From Porphyrobacter sp. (GTDB taxonomy: Bacteria; Pseudomonadota; Alphaproteobacteria; Sphingomonadales; Sphingomonadaceae): a DNA stretch of 5,705 bases. The translations under genes were made by a program, and so were the position numbers. Of this stretch, positions 1 through 5,265 are shown in pieces. The stretch is taken from contig JAKFWB010000516.1 in assembly GCA_021732945.1 (NCBI GenBank), forward strand, positions 1-5,705, written 5' to 3'. The notes under the pieces were generated by a model, which worked only from the letters and a program-made list of their open reading frames with translations, did not search any database and was not told the origin of the DNA. The stretch's first letter is position 1, and every line of letters starts with the position of its first letter.

Positions 1-30
1 GGCCACGCGCTACTTGGAGCTGAGGCGAAG

Positions 31-432
31 CTAGCTGACGGCGACTACCCGCTGCCGGAACCAGTCGGCGAGTTCGTCTTCGGAGATTTCTCCGGCAGCA
101 AGAGCGATCACGGTGTTGGTCGCTTCGACCTTGTCGAAGGCGATCTCGACCGCGTTAGCGAGCAGGAATAGACGCGCCATGATCCACGCGGTGCGCTTGT
201 TGCCGTCCACGAATGGGTGGTTGCGCGCGATGCCGAAGGCATAGGCTGCGGCAAGCCGCACCAGTTCATCCTCGCCGTAGTTCCAACGGTTGATCGGCCG
301 GGCCAGTGCCGATTCCAGCGCCCCCGCATCGCGCAGGCCCGCGCCGCCACCATGCTCGGCGAGCTGGCGGTCGTGGACGGCATAGGCAATGCGGCTGTCG
401 AGCCAGACCGGCTCGGTGCGGGGATTGGTCAT
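31..432 (-). CDS. doc: Doc-type toxin (Fic fold, death-on-curing family)
   Basis: This 133-residue protein has the size of phage P1 Doc and is probably the toxin of the cassette. The diagnostic motif HPFVDGNKRTA lies at residues 72-82 (H72, F74, D76, N78, K79, R80). It has the Doc form NKR rather than the GNGR of AMP-transferring Fic proteins. P1 Doc phosphorylates EF-Tu and stops translation, so kinase activity is the best guess here, by family only. The N-terminal part contains the family-typical GLRDAGALESALARP stretch (residues 32-46), and the C-terminus ends in a helix. It acts in the cytoplasm. The ATG lies 12 bp after the antitoxin stop, with no convincing Shine-Dalgarno sequence, so translation is probably coupled to the antitoxin. 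No inhibitory Fic motif of the (S/T)xxxE(G/N) type is evident, which fits inhibition by a separate antitoxin. The frame is intact. Confidence 0.92.
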   Translation of the reverse strand: MTNPRTEPVWLDSRIAYAVHDRQLAEHGGGAGLRDAGALESALARPINRWNYGEDELVRLAAAYAFGIARNHPFVDGNKRTAWIMARLFLLANAVEIAFDKVEATNTVIALAAGEISEDELADWFRQRVVAVS

Positions 433-444
433 CGGGTGGTTCGC

Positions 445-672
445 TTACTTCGCCAGAACCTTAAGGATATCGCGGTCCTCGCGCATGATCTGCTCGGCGA
501 GGCTCATCTGCCGCTCGAAATCGGGATCATAGGGCGTAAGGTGCCAGCCTTCGGGCGACTGGGTCAGGTGAATCGTGTCGCCCACTTCGGCGCGCAGCTG
601 TGCGAGCACCTCTTTGGTGAGGATGACAGCCGCAGAATTGCCGATCTTGGTAATCTTGAGAGTCGTGTTCAT
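445..672 (-). CDS. AbrB/MazE-type antitoxin (SpoVT-AbrB DNA-binding domain)
   Basis: This 75-residue protein is the probable antitoxin of the downstream Doc toxin. Residues 4-47 form a swapped-hairpin AbrB domain, with the characteristic TKIGNSAAVILTKEVL (residues 8-23) followed by a GD turn (residues 31-32). Residues 48-75 are charged and probably helical (DPDFERQMSLAEQIMRED). By analogy with other two-domain antitoxins, this tail would wrap the toxin while the N-terminal dimer binds the operator. Classical Doc partners are Phd proteins, so this is an AbrB-Doc combination. Nothing upstream of the ATG resembles a Shine-Dalgarno sequence. The conserved fold begins at residue 4, which excludes a later start. 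A promoter whose predicted +1 is the A of this ATG suggests a leaderless message. A palindrome over its -10 box is a candidate autoregulatory operator. Confidence 0.9.
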   Translation of the reverse strand: MNTTLKITKIGNSAAVILTKEVLAQLRAEVGDTIHLTQSPEGWHLTPYDPDFERQMSLAEQIMREDRDILKVLAK

Positions 673-678
673 ACGCCC

Positions 679-707
679 GTTATAACACCGCCGCGCCGCC
701 CTGCCAA
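679..707 (-). promoter_or_regulatory. Sigma70-type promoter of the toxin-antitoxin cassette with palindromic -10
   Basis: On the minus strand the -35 is TTGGCA (702-707) and the -10 is TATAAC (679-684). The spacer is 17 bp and each box has one mismatch to consensus. Normal spacing puts +1 at 672, the A of the antitoxin ATG. The perfect palindrome GTTATAAC (679-686) covers the -10 box and is a plausible operator for the AbrB-type antitoxin. The promoter match is read directly; start site and operator role are inferred. Confidence 0.6.
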
Positions 708-738
708 GCCGCTTGTCTTCGCTGCCGCAACATCGCGC

Positions 739-767
739 TTGCCCCGCATTGATGGTCCGCCCATATT
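739..767 (+). promoter_or_regulatory. Possible weak promoter of rsh
   Basis: TTGCCC (739-744) and CATATT (762-767) are separated by 17 bp, each matching four of six consensus bases. The predicted start would be near 774, three bases before the rsh ATG. This is weak evidence, offered because a promoter must lie in this 104-bp divergent gap unless transcription enters from elsewhere. Confidence 0.25.
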
Positions 768-776
768 CACCGCATC

Positions 777-2867
777 ATGCTGCGCCAATATCAACTCGTC
801 GAGAAGGTTCTCGAATACGATCCCGACGCTGACGAGGCGATGCTCAACCGTGCCTATGTCTATACCGTGCAGAAACACGGCAGCCAGAAGCGCGCCAGCG
901 GTGACCCCTATTTCAGCCACCCGGTCGAAGTCGCCGGGCTGATGACTGACCTGAAGCTCGATCAGGCCACCATCATCACTGCGCTGCTGCATGATACGGT
1001 GGAAGACACCCTCGCCACGATCGAAGACATCGAGGCCCATTTCGGGCCTGAGGTCGCGCGGCTGGTGGACGGGGTGACGAAGCTCTCGAAGATCGAGGCC
1101 ATGCCCGAGAACGAACGCGCGGCGGAAAACTTGCGCAAGTTCCTGCTCGCCATGTCCGAAGACATCCGCGTGCTGCTGGTGAAGCTCGCCGACCGGCTGC
1201 ACAATATGCGCACGCTGCACTTCATCAAAAGCCCCGAAAAACGCCAGCGCATCGCGCGCGAAACGATGGATATCTACGCCCCCCTCGCCGAGCGGGTGGG
1301 GATGTATGAATATATGCACGAGATGCAGGCGCTGGCCTTCCGCGAGCTGGAACCGGATGCCTACGCCACCATCGCCGGGCGGCTGGAACAGCTGCGCAAT
1401 CAGGATGGCGGGCAGGTGGATGCCATCGCGCTGACCATGAAGCAGCGCCTTGCGGAAGCGGGCCTCAAGGTCGAGGTTTACGGTCGCGAAAAGCACCCCT
1501 TTTCGATCTGGCACAAGATGGCCGAACGCCATGTCAGCTTCGATCAGGTGAACGATATCATGGCCTTCCGCGTGCTGACCGAAAGCGAGGAGGATTGTTA
1601 CCGCGCGCTGGGCGTGCTGCACACCACCTGGCAATTCCTGCCGGGCAAGTTCAAGGATTACATCTCCACCCCCAAGAACAATGGCTACCGCAGCTTGCAC
1701 ACCTCGCTGATCTATGAAAATTCAATGCGGGTCGAAGTGCAGATCCGAACCCGCGAAATGCACCGCCGCAACGAATTCGGGCTTGCGGCGCACTGGGCCT
1801 ACAAACAGGCCGAAAAGGCCGATGGGCAAGTCGGCTGGCTGCGCGATCTGATTGAGATTGTTGATGCCAGCCATGATGCCGAAGAGCTGCTCGAACACAC
1901 CCGCATGGCGATTTATCAGGATCGCATCTTCGCCTTCACTCCCAAGGGCGCACTGTTCCAGCTGCCCAAGGGCGCGACCGCGGTGGATTTTGCCTTCGCG
2001 GTGCACACCAATCTCGGCAGTCAGACGGCGGGGGTGAAGATCAACGGGCGGCACATGCCGCTGCGCACGCCGCTGGCCAATGGCGATGTGGTGGAGATCA
2101 TCAAGAACCCCCACGCTGCGCCGCAACTGTCGTGGCTGGCCTTTGTCGTCACCGGCAAGGCCCGCGCCGCGATCCGCCGTGCGGTGCGCATGAAGGAACG
2201 CGACGAGGTCGCCGCGATTGGCTCCAAACTGTTCGACGAGATTGCCGCGCGCGTTCCGGCACGGATCGGCAAGAAGGCGATCCGTGCCGCGCTGGAACGG
2301 CTCGGCATGGATGAGCCCGATGATCTGATGTACGCCATCGGCGCGGCCAAGATCGGCGATCGCGAGGTGATGGAAGCGCTCGTCCCCGGCAGCACCGCCG
2401 ATTTCACAGACGATGAACAATGGACGCAGCGCGAGCGTGCGATCTCGATCCGGGGGCTGACGCCGGGGGTCGCCTTTGAACTCGCCACTTGCTGCCACCC
2501 GGTGCCGGGTGACCGCATCGTCGGCATCCGCCGCAAGGGTGAGACGGTGCTGGTCCACGCGATCGACTGCCTGATGCTGGCGAGCGGGGTGGACAGCGAC
2601 TGGATTGACCTCGCCTGGGGTAACCACTCGGTGGGCGCAGTGGGGCAATTGTCGGTGACGATCTACGACCGGCTCGGCACGTTGGCCGAGATGGCGGGCA
2701 TCTTCGCGCAGAACAAGGCCAATGTGCAGACGCTGATGCAGGCGCAGATCGACCACCCGTTCGTGACCTATGATGTCGAGGTGGAAGTGCAGGACGCGGG
2801 CCACTTGAACCGCATCCTGTCAGCCCTGCGTGCCAGCGACGCAGTGGCGCAGGCGGAGCGGCAGTAG
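777..2867 (+). CDS. rsh: Bifunctional (p)ppGpp synthetase/hydrolase (RelA/SpoT homologue)
   Basis: This is a full-length long Rsh of 696 residues. It transfers pyrophosphate from ATP to GDP/GTP and also hydrolyses (p)ppGpp, controlling the stringent response. The HD hydrolase domain (about 20-175) keeps its metal ligands H48, H72, D73 and D139, plus E76-D77 of HDTVED. The synthetase domain (about 235-345) has G236-R237, D260, Y304 and E320 of EVQIRT. The TGS domain (about 381-443) contains H410, matching the histidine that contacts tRNA in RelA. A helical region follows. The zinc-finger-like segment has C572-C573 (TCCHPVPGDRIVG), H594 and C598. The ACT domain spans about 622-696. Both catalytic centres look intact, so it is probably the main alarmone enzyme. 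An in-frame TGA at 750-752 rules out a longer N-terminus, and the start lacks a Shine-Dalgarno sequence. Its TAG stop overlaps the next gene's GTG. Confidence 0.97.
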   Translation: MLRQYQLVEKVLEYDPDADEAMLNRAYVYTVQKHGSQKRASGDPYFSHPVEVAGLMTDLKLDQATIITALLHDTVEDTLATIEDIEAHFGPEVARLVDGVTKLSKIEAMPENERAAENLRKFLLAMSEDIRVLLVKLADRLHNMRTLHFIKSPEKRQRIARETMDIYAPLAERVGMYEYMHEMQALAFRELEPDAYATIAGRLEQLRNQDGGQVDAIALTMKQRLAEAGLKVEVYGREKHPFSIWHKMAERHVSFDQVNDIMAFRVLTESEEDCYRALGVLHTTWQFLPGKFKDYISTPKNNGYRSLHTSLIYENSMRVEVQIRTREMHRRNEFGLAAHWAYKQAEKADGQVGWLRDLIEIVDASHDAEELLEHTRMAIYQDRIFAFTPKGALFQLPKGATAVDFAFAVHTNLGSQTAGVKINGRHMPLRTPLANGDVVEIIKNPHAAPQLSWLAFVVTGKARAAIRRAVRMKERDEVAAIGSKLFDEIAARVPARIGKKAIRAALERLGMDEPDDLMYAIGAAKIGDREVMEALVPGSTADFTDDEQWTQRERAISIRGLTPGVAFELATCCHPVPGDRIVGIRRKGETVLVHAIDCLMLASGVDSDWIDLAWGNHSVGAVGQLSVTIYDRLGTLAEMAGIFAQNKANVQTLMQAQIDHPFVTYDVEVEVQDAGHLNRILSALRASDAVAQAERQ
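2855..2858 (+). promoter_or_regulatory. Ribosome binding site for the VOC gene, inside rsh
   Basis: GGAG sits 8 bases before the GTG at 2867, within the last codons of rsh. It supports the GTG start and the one-base overlap (TAGTG), so ribosomes ending on rsh can re-initiate here. Confidence 0.6.
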
Positions 2868-3226
2868 TGGCGATTGTCGGGCTGGACCACGTGCAGCTCG
2901 CCATTCCGGCGGGGGGCGAGGATCGGGCGCGGGAGTTTTACACCGGGTTGCTGGGGATGGCAGAGGTGCCCAAGCCCGCGACGCTTTCGGCGAGCGGGTG
3001 CTGGTTCACGGGCGGGACCGTGAGCCTCCACATCGGCGTCGACCCCGAGTTCCGCCCCGCGACCAAGGCGCATCCGGCGCTGCTGGTGGATGATCTGGTC
3101 ACCCTGCGCGCGAGGCTGGTGGCGGCGGGATATGCGGCGAGCGATGACAAGCCGATTGAGGGCTACCGCCGTTTCTTCACTGCCGATCCGTTCGGCAACC
3201 GCATCGAGCTGATGGAGCAGGTTTAG
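2867..3226 (+). CDS. VOC-superfamily (glyoxalase/dioxygenase-fold) protein
   Basis: This 119-residue protein is one vicinal-oxygen-chelate unit of two beta-alpha-beta-beta-beta modules. Landmarks are LDHVQLAIP at 6-14, REFYTGLLGM at 22-31, HPALLVDDL at 69-77 and the closing DPFGNRIELMEQ at 107-118. Likely metal ligands are H8, H69 and E114, with H55 as another candidate. The fold serves glyoxalase I, extradiol dioxygenases, epimerases and antibiotic-binding proteins, and the sequence alone does not identify a substrate. It lacks the extra length of canonical lactoylglutathione lyase. The start is GTG: it overlaps the rsh stop codon by one base and has a GGAG 8 bases upstream. The gene is therefore probably the second cistron of an rsh operon, made in proportion to Rsh. 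A functional link to alarmone metabolism is unproven. The cytoplasm is the likely location, as no signal peptide is present. Confidence 0.88.
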   Translation: MAIVGLDHVQLAIPAGGEDRAREFYTGLLGMAEVPKPATLSASGCWFTGGTVSLHIGVDPEFRPATKAHPALLVDDLVTLRARLVAAGYAASDDKPIEGYRRFFTADPFGNRIELMEQV

Positions 3227-3260
3227 GGTCTTGGTTTCGCGCAGATAAACGGCAAATACA

Positions 3261-3283
3261 CTTAGGCTCGAAGACAGCCTAGG
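3261..3283 (+). terminator. Small hairpin after the rsh-VOC operon, possible terminator
   Basis: CTTAGGCT (3261-3268) pairs with AGCCTAGG (3276-3283) around a 7-base loop. That gives eight pairs, one of them G-U, 34 bases past the VOC stop. No T-run follows, so an intrinsic terminator is doubtful. It could be an mRNA 3'-end protecting stem. Confidence 0.3.
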
Positions 3284-3407
3284 CCGCGCAGCCGCAGAAT
3301 AGTTCGCGCCAAGACACCAAGTCGCCAAGAAAGATTGGTCGGCGCGGTTTCGCGCAACATCTTCGCGTCTTGGCGCCTTGGCGCGAATTCAATGGCGGCT
3401 GCGCCGC
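3283..3407. repeat. Long imperfect palindrome A with CGCCAAGN octamer arms
   Basis: The outer arms 3283-3295 and 3395-3407 pair at 12 of 13 positions. After a 7-base unmatched stretch on each side, the inner arms 3303-3330 and 3360-3387 pair at 24 of 28. The tip carries a small GCGCG-GTTT-CGCGC hairpin (3342-3355). Each inner arm is three tandem 8-bp units: CGCCAAGA, CACCAAGT, CGCCAAGA on the left, and the reverse complements of CGCCAAGG, CGCCAAGA, CGCGAAGA on the right. Two of the four inner mismatches become G-U pairs if the minus strand is transcribed. It lies between convergent genes and codes for nothing evident. It could be a dispersed repeat, a bidirectional transcript end or a structured RNA. 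Confidence 0.75.
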
Positions 3408-3428
3408 ACCGACTGACGTTTGATCGTG

Positions 3429-3502
3429 TCACACAAAGCCACAAGGGCACAAGGCAGGCCGTCCCTTGCTTTAACTCTTTGTGTCTTTGTGGCTTTGTGT
3501 GA
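3429..3502. repeat. Long palindrome B with CACAAAGN octamer arms
   Basis: Bases 3429-3454 pair with 3477-3502 over 26 positions: 23 Watson-Crick pairs and three G-T combinations that would be G-U pairs in plus-strand RNA. The loop is 22 bases. Each arm is three tandem 8-bp units: CACAAAGC, CACAAGGG, CACAAGGC (3432-3455) against CTTTGTGT, CTTTGTGG, CTTTGTGT (3477-3500). It starts five bases beyond the stop codon of the minus-strand isomerase gene, where a terminator would sit. However, no T-run follows on the minus strand. An alternative short stem, CAAGGG (3442-3447) with CCCTTG (3463-3468), could compete with it. Confidence 0.8.
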
Positions 3503-3507
3503 GCCCT

Positions 3508-4653
3508 TTACTCGGCCCGCCGAACCGGCACGCGGATGTTGCAGATATCCGCGCCGCCTGCGGGAACAATGAAGAACGGATCGCGGCGGTTGGCGATCGC
3601 TTCGGCGTAGGTCGCGAAGGTGGCGCTCTCGGTCGAGAGGTATTCGAAGGCCGGTTGCTCACCCACCGGAAGATCACTCGCCACCCGCACCGTCAGGATC
3701 GGCGTGCGCTTGGCGGCTTCCTCGGCGGTGTAGAACCCCAGCGCCCCCGACCCGCGCGGCAGCGAGGAGAGATGCTCCATCCCCTCGATCACCCGTCCGA
3801 CCAGCGCGATGTTGCGATCAAGGTGGCGCGGAGCATGGCCGATCACGGAATAAAGCTCCGCGCCCGATCCGGTGTCCGGCGAATAATTCCGCCCGACGCC
3901 GACCATGCCGTAGCAGTGAGTGGGCCACATGGTCTTGAGGAATGCTGGAAAGAAGTGCTGGATCCGGTCTTTGTCCTTGTCCAGTGTCCGCTCGCCTGCC
4001 ACCGGCCAGCCCTCGAAAAAGCCTGTGCCATCGGCATAGCTGTCGCGCGGCACGGGCAGCGATGGCTCTGCGGTTCCCGCAAGCATTTCGGCGGTAACCG
4101 GCGTGACGATGCCATCGAGCGGTCGTCCTTCGCGGGCTCGAACACCGGGCCATATCTCGTAGCCATGAACAATCGGATCATTGATCAGGCCCATATTGGC
4201 TGTGACGCGGTAGTCCTTTTCCCCCATTACCCTGAGCCCCTCGGGCAGCGGCTTCGGCTTCCCCGTCGCTTCCGGGTTGTCGTAATTGGGATCGCCCCAT
4301 TGGGTGACGTAATTGTCCTGCACCCGGTTGACCGAGATCCCGTCATACCAGCCCGCGCGCGCGAACAGGCGGATGTTGTGGACCCAGCCTTGTGAGAAGG
4401 GCGCGGGCATTAGCTGGATCACCACCTGCCGTGGTTTGCCCTCGGCATCGGGCGCGAGGGTCATCACCAGCAGGTCCTCCGCCGGAATCGCCACCCAATC
4501 GGCCTTTGGCCCAGCCGCGACAATCTCCGAAGGCGCAGGCGCGGGGGTCCTTGTTTGCCCTACCGCTTCGCTACTTGAGGGCGAGGAGTCCTGAGCAGAA
4601 GCGGGCAGGGCAAGGGCGAACGCAGCCGAAGCCGCCAGAAGCATTGTTCTCAT
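3508..4653 (-). CDS. Exported divergent cyclophilin-type peptidyl-prolyl isomerase
   Basis: This 381-residue protein probably acts on proline bonds of envelope proteins in the periplasm. Residues 1-20 are a signal peptide: MRT, a hydrophobic run, then ASA before Q21. A Pro/Ser-rich linker follows (about 22-45). The cyclophilin core appears in two blocks. Residues 77-122 include SVNRVQDNYVTQWGDP, with R110 and Q118 at the positions of CypA Arg55 and Gln63. Residues 247-296 include GSGAELYSVIG and LVGRVIEGM. Between them lies about 125 residues where CypA has about 30. E266 replaces CypA Gln111 and H277 replaces Trp121, so activity could be altered. About 50 residues extend past the core. I chose the ATG at 4653 because it begins the signal peptide; the ATG at 4644 is a close alternative. 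The frame stays open to 4731, but that would bury the signal peptide. No clear Shine-Dalgarno sequence is seen. Confidence 0.87.
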   Translation of the reverse strand: MRTMLLAASAAFALALPASAQDSSPSSSEAVGQTRTPAPAPSEIVAAGPKADWVAIPAEDLLVMTLAPDAEGKPRQVVIQLMPAPFSQGWVHNIRLFARAGWYDGISVNRVQDNYVTQWGDPNYDNPEATGKPKPLPEGLRVMGEKDYRVTANMGLINDPIVHGYEIWPGVRAREGRPLDGIVTPVTAEMLAGTAEPSLPVPRDSYADGTGFFEGWPVAGERTLDKDKDRIQHFFPAFLKTMWPTHCYGMVGVGRNYSPDTGSGAELYSVIGHAPRHLDRNIALVGRVIEGMEHLSSLPRGSGALGFYTAEEAAKRTPILTVRVASDLPVGEQPAFEYLSTESATFATYAEAIANRRDPFFIVPAGGADICNIRVPVRRAE

Positions 4654-4732
4654 GCCAACATTGGTGCCACCACGCGCCTTGCGAAGCAATCCATTCGCGG
4701 CTAGTGCGCGCGCTCTTGTCCTGATGGGCAAT

Positions 4733-4823
4733 GGAGCAGTGGCCGAGCGGTCGAAGGCGCACGCCTGGAAAGTGTGTATACGTCAAAAGCGTATCGAGGG
4801 TTCGAATCCCTCCTGCTCCGCCA
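4733..4823 (+). tRNA. trnS: tRNA-Ser (anticodon GGA)
   Basis: A complete class II tRNA reading UCC/UCU serine codons. The acceptor stem is GGAGCAG (4733-4739) with CTGCTCC (4813-4819), followed by discriminator G and encoded CCA (4821-4823). The D stem is GCC/GGC (4742-4744, 4756-4758). The anticodon stem is 4760-4764/4772-4776, with loop CTGGAAA and anticodon GGA at 4767-4769. The long variable arm has an ATACG/CGTAT stem (4778-4782, 4790-4794), as expected for serine. The T arm is GAGGG-TTCGAAT-CCCTC (4796-4812). It is divergent from the isomerase gene. No terminator is visible before the insertion sequence begins 13 bp later. Confidence 0.97.
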
Positions 4824-4836
4824 ACCACCCCCAGCA

Positions 4837-5265
4837 CTAGGTCACCGACTCATTATGTCGCAACCATATTCTGATTGAGGCGAGTTGTACTGAGGCGAGG
4901 AAGTTGTCGTCGCGTTTGTCGTAGCGGTTGGCGACGGCTCGAAAGTGCTTGAGCTTGTTGAAGAAGCGCTCGACGAGGTTGCGATAGCGGTAGAGGAACG
5001 GGCTGAAGGCCGGGACGCGTTTCCGGTTTGGCATCGGTTTGACGCAGGCCCATGCACCGCGTGCGGCCAGAGTAGCACGCATGGTATCACTGTCGTACGC
5101 TCGATCAGCGAGTAGAACGCAGCCTTCGCCAAGCCCGCCCAGCATGTCCTCGGCGGAACGACCGTCATGCGCTTGCCCTTCCGTCAGCTTGAGACCGATA
5201 GGCAGACCAAGCGCATCAACCAGGGCGTGGATTTTGGTTGTCAGGCCGCCGCGCGAGCGACCCAT
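4837..5265 (-). CDS. IS5-family transposase, downstream frame (OrfB)
   Basis: This frame supplies the C-terminal catalytic part of the DDE transposase and is probably translated mainly as a fusion with OrfA. Counting from the internal ATG at 5265, it has 142 residues. GRSRGGLTTKIHALVD (2-17) is the typical family junction segment. D54 in LLADRAYDSD is the second catalytic Asp. Y92-R95-E99-K106 gives the Y(2)R(3)E(6)K signature, with E99 the catalytic Glu. The reading frame runs through the terminal inverted repeat. Its TAG stop (4837-4839) falls in the duplicated target bases rather than in the element itself. It overlaps OrfA by 25 bases and is intact. Independent initiation at the internal ATG is possible but unsupported. 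Confidence 0.9.
   Translation of the reverse strand: MGRSRGGLTTKIHALVDALGLPIGLKLTEGQAHDGRSAEDMLGGLGEGCVLLADRAYDSDTMRATLAARGAWACVKPMPNRKRVPAFSPFLYRYRNLVERFFNKLKHFRAVANRYDKRDDNFLASVQLASIRIWLRHNESVT

Noticed and set aside
1..34. A possible plus-strand gene end (ten codons then TAG at 32-34)
   Set aside because: Too short to recognise, and it overlaps the toxin stop; it may be the tail of a convergent gene but cannot be supported.
217..942. A 241-codon plus-strand open frame across the toxin-antitoxin genes and the rsh start
   Set aside because: It is antisense to two well-supported genes and overlaps the divergent promoter gap; no protein family is evident.
669..2804. Two long minus-strand open frames (669-1700 and 1722-2804) antisense to rsh
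   Set aside because: They mirror the codons of a clearly functional rsh, as is common in GC-rich genes, and show no recognisable domain.
3303..3502. A CRISPR array
   Set aside because: The repeat units are 8 bp without spacers and are arranged as inverted arms, not as direct repeats separated by unique spacers.
3283..3502. Classical intrinsic terminators in palindromes A and B
   Set aside because: Neither is followed by a T-run on either strand, so termination is only a possible role.
3481..4395. A 304-codon plus-strand open frame opposite the isomerase gene
   Set aside because: It is the shadow of the isomerase coding strand and begins inside palindrome B; composition is arginine/proline-rich without motifs.
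4654..4731. Extension of the isomerase frame upstream to an ATG at 4731
   Set aside because: It would put 26 charged residues ahead of a clear signal peptide and start within two bases of the tRNA gene.
4733..4823. tRNA as an integration site of a genomic island
   Set aside because: No duplicated tRNA 3' segment and no tyrosine integrase lie in the window; the insertion sequence has its own target duplication.
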